Positions 6,912 to 13,805 are shown, counted from the stretch's first letter. The stretch is DNA of 14,915 bases from Pseudomonadota bacterium (GCA_021798375.1 JAJZHU010000020.1:1-14915), one strand, 5' to 3'. Numbers and translations: made by a program. Notes: a model not told the origin generated them from the letters alone.

Positions 6912-8789
6912 ATGAGCCTGTTAGTCATCGAAGATCTCAGCCTGCGCATCGCCGGGCGTCCGTTGCTTGAAAACGCCAACCTCACGGTCGAGCCGGGCCG
7001 CCGCATCGGCCTGGTCGGGCGCAACGGGGCGGGAAAATCCACCCTGCTCAAGGCCATCGCCGGGGAATTTCCCATCGACGGCGGCACCATCCGGCTTGCC
7101 GCCCGCGCCCGCCTGGGCCGGGTGAAGCAGGAAACCCCGTCGGGCACGCAATCCTTGCTGGAAACCGTGCTGGAGGCCGACACCGAACGCACCTCGTTGC
7201 TGGCGGAAGCCGAAACCGCCGATCCGTTCCGGCTGGCCGATATTCATGAACGCCTGCGCGCCATCGACGCCGACGCCGCCCCCGCCCGCGCCGCCACCAT
7301 CCTGGCCGGGCTTGGCTTTGATGAAGCCGCCCAGGGCCGGTCGGTGAATGATTTTTCCGGCGGCTGGCGGATGCGCGTGGCGCTGGCCGGGGCGTTGTTC
7401 CTCAGCCCCGACCTGCTGCTGCTCGATGAACCCACCAACCATCTGGATCTGGAAGCCACCATGTGGCTGGAAAACTGGCTGGCCAAATTCCCCGGTGCGG
7501 TGCTGATCGTATCGCACGATCGCGGCATGTTGGATCGCGCCGTCGAGGCCATCGCCCATCTGGACCGCGGCAAGATCACGCTGACACCCGGCGGATACGC
7601 CGAATTCGTGCGCATTCGCACCGAACGCGCGGCGCAATTGAAATCGGCCGCCGAGCGCGTGGCCGAGGAACGCGAACGTATCCAAGGTTTCGTCGATCGT
7701 TTTCGCGCCAAGGCCACCAAGGCCCGCCAGGCGCAATCGCGCTTGAAAGCCCTGGCCAAACTGCCGGTGATCGAAAACGTCATCGAGGACACGCCAACCC
7801 GCTTCAGCTTCCCCGAACCCACCCGCCTGGCGCCACCGATCCTGGCGTTCGACCGGGTGAGCATCGGCTATGACGGCAAACCGGTGCTCGGCGGCATCCA
7901 TCTTTCGGTGGACATGGACGATCGCATCGCTCTGTTGGGCGCCAACGGCAACGGCAAATCGACGCTGGCCAAGCTGATCGCCGGGCGCATGGAGGTGATA
8001 TCGGGCGAGATGCGCCGGGCGCAACGCCTCACCGTGGGGTATTTCGCCCAGCATCAATCCGAGGAATTGGTGCTGAACCAATCGCCCATCGACCATATGG
8101 CCCGCGCCCTGCCGCGCGCGACCCCCGTGCAGGTGCGCGCGCAACTGGCCCGTTTCGGGTTGGATGCCGACCGCGCCGAAACCAAGGTGGGCGATCTTTC
8201 GGGCGGCGAAAAGGCCCGCCTGCTGCTGGCGCTGGCCACCCGCGACGCGCCGCATCTGCTGGTGCTTGATGAACCCACCAACCACCTGGACATCGACGCC
8301 CGCGAAGCATTGGTGCGCGCGCTTTCCGCCTATACCGGCGCCGTGCTGCTGATCACCCACGACCCGCATCTGATCGAACTTGTCGCCGATCGCCTGTGGC
8401 TCGTCGCCGACGGGAAAGTTGTCGATTACGACGGCGATCTCGACGATTACCGCGAATGGCTGACCGCCCGCGCCCGCGCTCTGCGTGACGCCGGTAAGAA
8501 CAAGGACGACAGCGCCAACAAAAATCAATCGCGCAAAGACCGCGCCGATCTGCGCGCGGCACTGGCCCCGTTGCGCAAAATCGCCAGGGACGCGGAAGCC
8601 AAATTGATGAAGCTATCCTCCGAGCGCACGCAAATCGAAAAGAAGCTGGCCGATCCCACGATTTATGGCGACAAGCGCAAAGGCGAAGTGACCATCGCGC
8701 AAACACGTCTGGCGGCGATCGCGCGGGAAATCGAGGCCACCGAAATAACCTGGCTGGAAGCCGAGGAAGCAATGGCCGAGGCCAGATAA
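6912..8789 (+). CDS. ABC-F family ATPase, YheS-like
   Basis: A 625-residue soluble protein with two ABC cassettes and no membrane segment. Cassette 1 has Walker A GRNGAGKS (36-43), signature FSGGW (148-152) and LLLLDEPTNHLDL (168-180). Cassette 2 has Walker A GANGNGKST (343-351), signature LSGGE (429-433) and LDEPTNHLD (452-460). The interdomain linker (about 235-300) contains VDRFRAKATKARQAQSRLKAL (key residues R263, K267, K270, Q275), characteristic of the YheS branch. A lysine-rich region (about 525-545) leads to a C-terminal coiled coil (about 545-625). Family knowledge: ABC-F proteins bind the ribosomal E site and help stalled ribosomes. The aldose-epimerase-like gene follows after 12 bp, so they may share a transcript. 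Confidence 0.93.
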   Translation: MSLLVIEDLSLRIAGRPLLENANLTVEPGRRIGLVGRNGAGKSTLLKAIAGEFPIDGGTIRLAARARLGRVKQETPSGTQSLLETVLEADTERTSLLAEAETADPFRLADIHERLRAIDADAAPARAATILAGLGFDEAAQGRSVNDFSGGWRMRVALAGALFLSPDLLLLDEPTNHLDLEATMWLENWLAKFPGAVLIVSHDRGMLDRAVEAIAHLDRGKITLTPGGYAEFVRIRTERAAQLKSAAERVAEERERIQGFVDRFRAKATKARQAQSRLKALAKLPVIENVIEDTPTRFSFPEPTRLAPPILAFDRVSIGYDGKPVLGGIHLSVDMDDRIALLGANGNGKSTLAKLIAGRMEVISGEMRRAQRLTVGYFAQHQSEELVLNQSPIDHMARALPRATPVQVRAQLARFGLDADRAETKVGDLSGGEKARLLLALATRDAPHLLVLDEPTNHLDIDAREALVRALSAYTGAVLLITHDPHLIELVADRLWLVADGKVVDYDGDLDDYREWLTARARALRDAGKNKDDSANKNQSRKDRADLRAALAPLRKIARDAEAKLMKLSSERTQIEKKLADPTIYGDKRKGEVTIAQTRLAAIAREIEATEITWLEAEEAMAEAR

Positions 8790-8801
8790 AGGAAAAATCC
8801 G

Positions 8802-9632
8802 ATGATCGCGATCCGCAACGAGCATCTGACGGCAACCATCACATCTTTCGGCGCCGAACTTTGCTCGCTGAAAAATTCCGCCGGCGAGGAATTTATCTGG
8901 CAGGCGGACAGCGCCTGGGCCAAACATTCGCCTGTATTATTTCCCATCGTCGGGCAACTCGACAACAACACATACCGGGTGGAAGGACGGGAATATCACC
9001 TGCCCCGCCACGGCTTTGCCCGCGAACGGGAATTTTCCCCGATCGAAACCGCCGATCATCACGCGCGCTTTTTGTTGCAAGCGGATCACACCACCCGATC
9101 GATCTATCCGTTCGATTTCCGTCTGCTGCTGGATTACCGGCTGACGGGGAAAACTTTGCGTGTGACCTATATTGTCGGAAACAACGGCGACGCACCCATG
9201 CCATTTTCGCTTGGCGCGCACCCCGCGTTCAATTGGCGGCGCGACCGCGACATGAATTTGATATTCGCAAGCGTGGAGACCGCACCGATCCGCCGCCTGA
9301 ACAATGGGCTGTTGTCCGGCCAATTATTCCCCACCCCGGTGAACGGCAACCTATTGCCCTTGTCCGACACGCTATTCCTCGATGACGCCATCATCTTCGA
9401 CCACATCCAAAGCCGTGGCGTGCAATTCGGCCAGTTGCACGTCGGCTGGTGCGATGCCATGCCCTATTTGGGCATCTGGACCAAACCCGGCGCCGATTTC
9501 CTGTGCATCGAACCCTGGGCGGGATACGCCGATCCGGCCGGATTCAGCGGCGCATTCAAAGACAAGCCGGGAGTGACGACATTGGCCGCGGGCACAAGCG
9601 CCGAATTTTGGTGGGACGTGACGGTGGGATAA
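8802..9632 (+). CDS. Aldose 1-epimerase family protein (LacX-like)
   Basis: A 276-residue protein of the galactose mutarotase-like fold. Family knowledge: these proteins interconvert alpha and beta anomers of sugars or bind hexose phosphates. Visible family features are the N-terminal ATITSFGAELCSLKN (11-25), FIWQAD (31-36), PVLFPIVGQL (44-53), the HGFAR motif with His70, the second histidine in LGAHPAFNW (137-145), and the glutamate in CIEPWAGYAD (235-244, E237) that would act as the base. This matches the LacX-like subgroup rather than classical GalM. It starts 12 bp after the ABC-F stop, with a GGA-type ribosome site, and is followed by a palindromic repeat. The sugar is unknown. Confidence 0.88.
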   Translation: MIAIRNEHLTATITSFGAELCSLKNSAGEEFIWQADSAWAKHSPVLFPIVGQLDNNTYRVEGREYHLPRHGFAREREFSPIETADHHARFLLQADHTTRSIYPFDFRLLLDYRLTGKTLRVTYIVGNNGDAPMPFSLGAHPAFNWRRDRDMNLIFASVETAPIRRLNNGLLSGQLFPTPVNGNLLPLSDTLFLDDAIIFDHIQSRGVQFGQLHVGWCDAMPYLGIWTKPGADFLCIEPWAGYADPAGFSGAFKDKPGVTTLAAGTSAEFWWDVTVG

Positions 9633-9647
9633 AGCGATCATCGAGTT

Positions 9648-9697
9648 AGAGTGCGTCGTGGCCGCAAGACCGATTCAATCCAACCGTGACGCACTCT
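9648..9697. repeat. Palindromic intergenic repeat, copy A
   Basis: AGAGTGCGTC (9648-9657) and GACGCACTCT (9688-9697) are perfect 10-bp inverted repeats around a 30-base centre. The centre, read on the minus strand, contains GGTTGGATTGAATC, resembling the centre of copy C further downstream (GGTTGAAT). The general build (an arm beginning (CT)AGAG..., a TTGAAT-type core and the mirror arm) is that of palindromic intergenic repeats I know from alphaproteobacteria. It begins 15 bp after the aldose-epimerase-like stop. No T tract follows on the plus strand. Confidence 0.65.
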
Positions 9698-9792
9698 GGC
9701 CTGCAACAAGGCTGGTCAGGGCTGAGCGCATTTGTCGCTTTGCAACACATCACCTACATGTAACGTGAAATTAGACCGTGAGGACTTGACCA

Positions 9793-10629
9793 GTGGCCTT
9801 TCTGCAAGAGGCGGAGCCGTTACGCGGGATTGAACTAGCAGTCATTCCAGGCGTCCACAGAGTCGTGGCGCCGAACGCCAGCGTGATGACCTATTATGGA
9901 ACCAACACCTATCTGATCGATGATGGCGACGCGGGAATCACCGTGCTTGATCCCGGCCCCAGCAACCAAAGCCACATCGCCGCCGTTGTTGCCGCCGGGC
10001 GCGGCCTTATACACCGTATCATCGTCACCCATTCGCACAGCGATCACTATGGTGGATCCGACGCACTGCGCGAAGCGACCGGGGCCCCCGTGTATGCGTC
10101 CGAATTTGCGTCGGGCGAGAAATTTATCGTCGATCACACATTGCGTGATGGCGAAGCGATCGCTGGTCTGACGGCCTTGCACACCCCCGGTCATGCAATT
10201 GATCATCTGTGCTTCGAGCGATCTGACGGCGTGGTTTTCACCGCCGATCATGTGATGGGTTGGGCCAGTAGCATCGTGAATCCTCCGGATGGCGACATGC
10301 GGGATTATTGCGACAGCCTGGAAAAAATGCTGACGCGGCCGCATGTGATGTATTTGTGCGGGCATGGACCAGCTATCCCGGATCCGTTGCCGCATGTCCG
10401 TAGTCTGCTCAACCACCGCCGCAGCCGCGAAGATGCCATTGCCGCCACAGTGGCGCGTGGTGCGGCGGACCCACGCAGCTTGATGGAACAGCTATATTCT
10501 AAAATAGATCCGGTGTTGAAAAATGCCGCTGAACGCAACGTGCTGGCACATCTGCTGAAAATGCAAAAAGAGGGTAAAGTGCAGCCGCGTGGGACTTTGT
10601 GGCACTGGATAGCCGGCACCGGGATTTAA
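9793..10629 (+). CDS. Metallo-beta-lactamase-fold hydrolase (LACTB2/glyoxalase II-like)
   Basis: A 278-residue metallo-hydrolase. Zinc-binding residues are all visible: THSHSDH (79-85, with H80, H82, D84, H85), His134 in HTPGHA, Asp152 in FTADHVMGW, and His191 in CGHGP. After the catalytic core comes an alpha-helical tail (about 200-278) with HRRSREDAI and a region like the LACTB2 winged-helix tail. Such proteins hydrolyse thioesters, RNA or other esters; the substrate here cannot be assigned. The start is GTG at 9793, supported by GAGGA 8 bases upstream. Palindromic repeats lie on both sides, and the next gene is convergent. An alternative name is beta-lactamase domain protein; antibiotic resistance is not implied. 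Confidence 0.9.
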   Translation: MAFLQEAEPLRGIELAVIPGVHRVVAPNASVMTYYGTNTYLIDDGDAGITVLDPGPSNQSHIAAVVAAGRGLIHRIIVTHSHSDHYGGSDALREATGAPVYASEFASGEKFIVDHTLRDGEAIAGLTALHTPGHAIDHLCFERSDGVVFTADHVMGWASSIVNPPDGDMRDYCDSLEKMLTRPHVMYLCGHGPAIPDPLPHVRSLLNHRRSREDAIAATVARGAADPRSLMEQLYSKIDPVLKNAAERNVLAHLLKMQKEGKVQPRGTLWHWIAGTGI

Positions 10630-10764
10630 GAGCCGCGCGCTACTTCACGCTCGCGGTTGGTCAGACCAGCGATCGCACAGCCCGTCGTCGGAGTGTCAAC
10701 GGCGGAGCAGAACTGAACCAATCGCCCCGCTATTTGGAACTCATGATCTTTGCCCGTTCCGCAC
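10630..10764. other. Intergenic stretch without a recognisable gene
   Basis: Between the hydrolase stop and the palindromic pair lie 135 bases. I see no gene with a ribosome site here; the only open frame (10599-10820, 73 codons) overlaps the end of the hydrolase gene and reads through the palindrome. It could be the worn remnant of a mobile element, but nothing in the sequence proves that. Confidence 0.3.
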
Positions 10765-10822
10765 GGCTAGAGCACGTTCGGATCACGTTGAACCATACAC
10801 GTGCGACGAACGTGCTCTAGCC
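10765..10822. repeat. Palindromic intergenic repeat, copy B
   Basis: GGCTAGAGCACGTTCG (10765-10780) and its exact reverse complement (10807-10822) form a perfect 16-bp inverted repeat around 26 bases. A nested 5-bp pair, CACGT (10784-10788) and ACGTG (10799-10803), extends the cruciform, leaving a 10-base loop. The outer CTAGAGCA motif is shared with copy C, which directly follows on the right. Perfect arms suggest either recent arrival or selection to keep the structure. Confidence 0.8.
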
Positions 10823-10832
10823 TTTTGTTTTT
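10765..10832 (+). terminator. Repeat-derived rho-independent terminator
   Basis: On the plus strand the 16-bp stem of repeat copy B is followed at once by TTTTGTTTTT (10823-10832). This is the layout of an intrinsic terminator and it lies between the convergent hydrolase (plus) and zinc-ribbon (minus) genes. It would end the hydrolase transcript; read from the other side the stem lacks a matching U tract. The stem is long and the loop region structured, so efficiency is uncertain. Confidence 0.6.
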
Positions 10833-10885
10833 ACGCATGATTCACGCCTACGTGTTATTCAACCTGCGGCGATCATGCTCTAGAG
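10833..10885. repeat. Palindromic intergenic repeat, copy C (overlaps the zinc-ribbon stop)
   Basis: Outer arms GCATGAT (10835-10841) and ATCATGC (10872-10878) pair perfectly, as do the inner arms CGCC (10845-10848) and GGCG (10868-10871), with a small bulge on the left. On the minus strand the unit reads CTCTAGAGCATGATC at its start and ends in ATCATGCGTAAAAACAAAA, then runs into copy B. This AAAACAAA spacer between consecutive CTAGAGCA units is a feature I associate with alphaproteobacterial palindromic repeats. The right end lies inside the 3' end of the zinc-ribbon gene. Confidence 0.65.
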
Positions 10886-11085
10886 TTGCTGAAATAGCCT
10901 TCCCTGGCCGCTTGCGCGCGGCCGGAGCGGATGATGCCGGCCGATTTTCCCTCCGGCGCAGGGCAAGATAACAGCCGTTGCAGCTCCTGCCCGTTGCAAT
11001 CCGAACAGATGGGTTTGGCGTCGAAAGCGACCAGCAATTCCTGGATCGCGCCGCACGAGGGACAAGAAAAACAATAGAGTGGCAT
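10873..11085 (-). CDS. FmdB-family zinc-ribbon protein
   Basis: A 70-residue small protein beginning MPLYCFSCPSCG, the hallmark of FmdB-type zinc ribbons. Two cysteine pairs, C8/C11 and C27/C30 (CSDC), should bind one zinc. The open frame extends 43 codons further upstream, but the ATG at 11085 has a GGGA ribosome site and begins the conserved domain, so I use it. Role: named after a formamidase regulator, but the biochemical function of the family is not established. The protein ends GYFSNSRA; the last three codons TCT AGA GCA and the TGA stop all lie in repeat copy C, so its C-terminus seems to have been rewritten by the repeat. It is transcribed away from the nif promoter. Confidence 0.82.
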   Translation of the reverse strand: MPLYCFSCPSCGAIQELLVAFDAKPICSDCNGQELQRLLSCPAPEGKSAGIIRSGRAQAAREGYFSNSRA

Positions 11086-11197
11086 TGTCGGATCCCGGCC
11101 AAAATACACATGGGGCTGCGCCCGGCAATCAACCAAGCACAAAACGCGCCAAGGTAGATTCCCCCGTAATATAGCGAAAATTGGGCAGGTTGCGACG

Positions 11198-11213
11198 TGT
11201 CGCGATTGTGACA
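11198..11213 (+). promoter_or_regulatory. NifA upstream activator site
   Basis: TGT (11198-11200), ten bases, then ACA (11211-11213) fits the NifA binding consensus TGT-N10-ACA. Its centre lies about 95 bp before the predicted transcription start, the usual distance for NifA acting on sigma-54 holoenzyme through a DNA loop. Only one such site is seen. A direct repeat of ATTGTG (11205-11210 and 11215-11220), one helical turn apart, overlaps it. Confidence 0.8.
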
Positions 11214-11256
11214 AATTGTGTGTTTACTTCTTTGTTAATGAGTTTTTCTGTTTATA

Positions 11257-11269
11257 AATCAACCCGTTA
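11257..11269 (+). promoter_or_regulatory. IHF binding site
   Basis: AATCAA-CCCG-TTA matches the IHF consensus WATCAA-N4-TTR at every fixed position. It lies in an AT-rich stretch between the NifA site and the -24 element, where IHF bends the DNA to bring NifA to the polymerase at many nif promoters. Confidence 0.72.
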
Positions 11270-11274
11270 AAAAC

Positions 11275-11289
11275 TGGCACGGCAATTGC
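11275..11289 (+). promoter_or_regulatory. Sigma-54 (-24/-12) promoter of the iscA-nifUSV operon
   Basis: TGGCAC (11275-11280), five bases, TTGC (11286-11289): the invariant GG and GC are ten bases apart and the flanking bases match the full TGGCAC-N5-TTGC consensus. The start of transcription should be near 11301, leaving a leader of about 24 bases before the iscA-like ATG. With the NifA and IHF sites upstream, this is a complete nif-type promoter. Confidence 0.9.
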
Positions 11290-11324
11290 GCATAGGTCCC
11301 TGGCAACACGAAGCGGGGGCTTTT

Positions 11325-11645
11325 ATGATCCACCTTACCGATGGCGCACGTAACGCAGTGCGAACTGCAATGGCCGGCTCCGAGATACCTGTCGAGGGGC
11401 TGCGCATCATGGTCGAATCCGGCGGATGCGCCGGGCTTAAATATGTGATGGGCCTGGTCTCTAAACGCGATCCGAACGATTTCCTGATCGAGGAAGACGG
11501 CATTCGCGTGTTCATCGAACCATCGAGCGAAGAACATCTTGCCGGTACCACTGTGGATTTCGTGGTGGCGTTGGAGGGTTCCGGATTCACCTTTGAAAAC
11601 CCGAACGCCGTGGCGAAGTGCTCCTGCGGCAAGTCGTTCGGATAA
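11325..11645 (+). CDS. iscA: nif-associated A-type Fe-S carrier (IscA/HesB family)
   Basis: A 106-residue A-type carrier. The three cluster- or iron-binding cysteines are at 35 (ESGGCAGLKY), 99 and 101 (KCSCGKSFG), the family's standard spacing. It is thought to accept and pass on Fe-S clusters, here presumably for nitrogenase proteins, working with NifU and NifS encoded next. The ATG at 11325 is preferred because a G-rich ribosome-like site precedes it, it begins the conserved domain, and an upstream in-frame TTG (11286) lies in the -12 promoter element and so before the transcription start. It is the first gene of the nif operon, with nifU starting 12 bp after its stop. Confidence 0.93.
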   Translation: MIHLTDGARNAVRTAMAGSEIPVEGLRIMVESGGCAGLKYVMGLVSKRDPNDFLIEEDGIRVFIEPSSEEHLAGTTVDFVVALEGSGFTFENPNAVAKCSCGKSFG

Positions 11646-11657
11646 GGGAAATCAGCC

Positions 11658-12593
11658 ATGTGGGATTACTCCGAGAAGGTCAAAGATTATTTCTTCAACC
11701 CGAAGAATTCCGGCGTGTTGGAAGAAGCCAACGGCGTGGGCGACGTGGGCGCGATCGCCTGCGGCGATGCGTTGCGATTGATGATCAAGGTCGATCCCAT
11801 CACCGAAATCATCACCGACGCCAAATTCCAGACCTTCGGCTGCGGCTCGGCCATTGCCTCGTCGTCTGCGTTGACGGAGATCATCATCGGCAAAACCATC
11901 GCCGAGGCGATGGAAATCACCAACCAGGACATTGCGGAATTTCTGGGCGGATTGCCGCCCGAGAAAATGCATTGTTCGGTAATGGGATACGAAGCCTTGC
12001 GCGCCGCAGTGGCCAATTATCGCGGTGAGGCGTGGGCGGAAGATCACGAGGAAGGCGCGCTGATCTGCAAATGCTTCGGCGTCGACGAAGGCATGATCGA
12101 ACGCGCGGTTCGCATGAATAGTCTTACCAGTGTGGAACAAGTGCAGCATTTCACCAAAGCTTCTGGAAGCTGCGGCACTTGTCTGGAGCCGATCGAAGAG
12201 GTGTTGCAGCGGGTCAATGCCGAGATGGTAGAAGAAGGTTTGCTTGATGCCGCTCTGGCGTTCGATCCGGCGGCGGCCGTGCGACCGGTGCGCAAGCCCA
12301 AAAGCGGCCAATCGCCATTGGCGCCCAAAACCTCGGTCGCCACGCCGAAATTGACCAATTTGCAGCGCATAAAATTGATCGAAGAAGCGATCACCGATTT
12401 GCGCCCATATCTGAAACAAGATGGTGGGGATTGCGAATTGATCGATGTCGATGGCGACCAGGTATTCGTGAAGCTTTCGGGCGCGTGCATCGGCTGCCAG
12501 ATGTCGAGCGTGACGCTCGGCGGCGTACAGGAACGGTTGGTCGAGAAACTTGGTCAATTCGTCCGCGTTATTCCGGTTCCATCCGCGCATTAA
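11658..12593 (+). CDS. nifU: Fe-S cluster scaffold protein NifU
   Basis: A 311-residue full-length NifU with three modules. The N-terminal IscU-like scaffold (about 1-125) has cysteines 35, 62 and 106 for transient cluster assembly. The central ferredoxin-like/BFD domain (about 130-190) has C137, C139, C172 and C175, holding a permanent [2Fe-2S] cluster. A variable Pro/Lys-rich linker (about 203-232) joins the C-terminal Nfu domain (about 233-305) with the CxxC at 277 and 280 (GACIGCQMSS). It accepts sulfur from NifS and delivers [4Fe-4S] clusters to the nitrogenase Fe protein. The ribosome site AAGGGA precedes the ATG, and nifS follows after 12 bp. The three-domain form is the mark of nif-dedicated NifU rather than the housekeeping IscU. 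Confidence 0.97.
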   Translation: MWDYSEKVKDYFFNPKNSGVLEEANGVGDVGAIACGDALRLMIKVDPITEIITDAKFQTFGCGSAIASSSALTEIIIGKTIAEAMEITNQDIAEFLGGLPPEKMHCSVMGYEALRAAVANYRGEAWAEDHEEGALICKCFGVDEGMIERAVRMNSLTSVEQVQHFTKASGSCGTCLEPIEEVLQRVNAEMVEEGLLDAALAFDPAAAVRPVRKPKSGQSPLAPKTSVATPKLTNLQRIKLIEEAITDLRPYLKQDGGDCELIDVDGDQVFVKLSGACIGCQMSSVTLGGVQERLVEKLGQFVRVIPVPSAH

Positions 12594-12605
12594 GGGAGCA
12601 ATATC

Positions 12606-13805
12606 ATGCGACCAGTTTACCTTGACAATAATGCGACAACACGAGTGAGTGAAGAAGTGGTGTCGGCGATGCTGCCTTTCTTCACCGCGCAATTCGGCAA
12701 TGCATCATCGATGCACACTTTTGGATCCGAAGTAGGCGGAGCAGTTAAGAACGCACGCGGCCAACTGCAAAAATTAATCGGCGCCGCGCATGACCACGAG
12801 ATTGTCTATACCTCGTGCGGCACCGAATCCGACAACATGGCGATCCTTTCGGCATTGGAAACCCAAGTGGGACGCAATGAAGTCGTCACCTCGGTGGTGG
12901 AGCACCCGGCGGTGCTGGCGCTGTGCGACTATTTGGAAAAAACGCGCGGCATCAAGATTCATCGCATTCCGGTGGATGCCAAAGGGCGGCTGGATGTTGA
13001 TGCCTATCGTAAGGCGCTGGGACCAAAGACGGCAATTGCCTCGATCATGTGGGCCAACAATGAAACCGGCACGATCTTTCCGATCGCGCGTTTGGCCGAA
13101 TTGGCGCATGAGGCGGGCGCATTGTTCCACACCGATGCGGTGCAGGCGGTGGGTAAGATCACGATCAATGTCGCCGACAGCGAAATCGATATGCTGTCGC
13201 TGTCGGGCCATAAATTGCACGCCCCCAAGGGAATCGGCGCGCTTTATGTGCGTCGTGGGGTGCGGCTGCGCCCAATGCTGCGCGGCGGACATCAAGAACG
13301 CGGCCGCCGCGCCGGAACAGAAAACGCACCCTCCATCATAGGCTTGGGCAAGGCCGCCGAACTCGCGCTTGAATACATGAACGACGAACAAACCCGCGTG
13401 CGTGCGCTGCGCGACCGGCTTGAGGACGGAATTTTGCAGCGCGTGGCGAATTGCTTTGTCACCGGCGATGTTGAACACCGCCTGCCCAATACCGCCAACA
13501 TCGCGTTTGAATATATCGAAGGCGAAGGGATTTTGTTGATGCTGAACAAGGCGGGTATCGCGGCGTCATCGGGTTCGGCTTGCACGTCGGGATCGTTGGA
13601 ACCTTCGCATGTGCTGCGCGCGATGAAGGTGCCCTATACCGCGGCGCATGGGGCTATCAGGTTTTCATTCTCGCGCGAAAATACCGAGGAAGATGTCGAT
13701 CGGGTAATCGAGGCGGTGCCGTCGATCATCGCTAAACTGCGCGAGATGTCGCCGTTCTGGAAAGGTGAAGAAAACACGACCGCGTTCCAGCCCACCTACG
13801 CCTGA
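12606..13805 (+). CDS. nifS: Cysteine desulfurase NifS
   Basis: A 399-residue PLP enzyme of fold type I, group I cysteine desulfurase. It takes sulfur from L-cysteine as a persulfide and hands it to NifU. Visible: YLDNNATT (5-12), the cofactor-stacking histidine 100 in VVEHPAVL, NNETGTIFPI (151-160), HTDAVQAVGK (175-184), the PLP lysine 203 in SLSGHKLHAPKG, the phosphate-binding RAGTEN (235-240), and the catalytic cysteine 326 in SSGSACTSGS. The long mobile loop with SACTSG is typical of group I. A strong AGGGAG ribosome site precedes the ATG. Identification as NifS rather than housekeeping IscS rests on its position between nifU and nifV. Confidence 0.97.
   Translation: MRPVYLDNNATTRVSEEVVSAMLPFFTAQFGNASSMHTFGSEVGGAVKNARGQLQKLIGAAHDHEIVYTSCGTESDNMAILSALETQVGRNEVVTSVVEHPAVLALCDYLEKTRGIKIHRIPVDAKGRLDVDAYRKALGPKTAIASIMWANNETGTIFPIARLAELAHEAGALFHTDAVQAVGKITINVADSEIDMLSLSGHKLHAPKGIGALYVRRGVRLRPMLRGGHQERGRRAGTENAPSIIGLGKAAELALEYMNDEQTRVRALRDRLEDGILQRVANCFVTGDVEHRLPNTANIAFEYIEGEGILLMLNKAGIAASSGSACTSGSLEPSHVLRAMKVPYTAAHGAIRFSFSRENTEEDVDRVIEAVPSIIAKLREMSPFWKGEENTTAFQPTYA

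Noticed and set aside
6921..8528. Minus-strand open frame of 535 codons
   Set aside because: It is antisense to the ABC-F gene, which carries all ATPase motifs; the frame has low-complexity Gly/His/Gln content and no recognisable domain.
9793..10629. Antibiotic-resistance beta-lactamase
   Set aside because: The HxHxDH metal motif defines a broad fold. There is no signal peptide, and the helical tail fits LACTB2/glyoxalase-like hydrolases.
10599..10820. 73-codon plus-strand open frame after the hydrolase gene
   Set aside because: It starts inside the hydrolase gene, runs through the palindromic repeat and has no ribosome site or domain.
9648..10885. Insertion sequence or composite transposon around the hydrolase gene
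   Set aside because: No transposase, no matching terminal inverted repeats facing outward and no target-site duplication are visible; the repeats are better described as short palindromic units.
11086..11214. Longer form of the zinc-ribbon protein (113 residues)
   Set aside because: The extra N-terminal 43 residues match nothing in the family, whose members start MP-x-Y at the zinc ribbon; the internal ATG also has a ribosome site.
11286..11324. Upstream TTG start for the iscA-like gene, adding 13 residues
   Set aside because: The TTG is part of the -12 element of the sigma-54 promoter and would lie before the transcription start; the ATG at 11325 has a ribosome-like site and begins the conserved domain.
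11652..12692. Minus-strand open frame of 346 codons opposite nifU
   Set aside because: nifU on the plus strand is unambiguous, with every conserved cysteine; the opposite frame is a compositional shadow.
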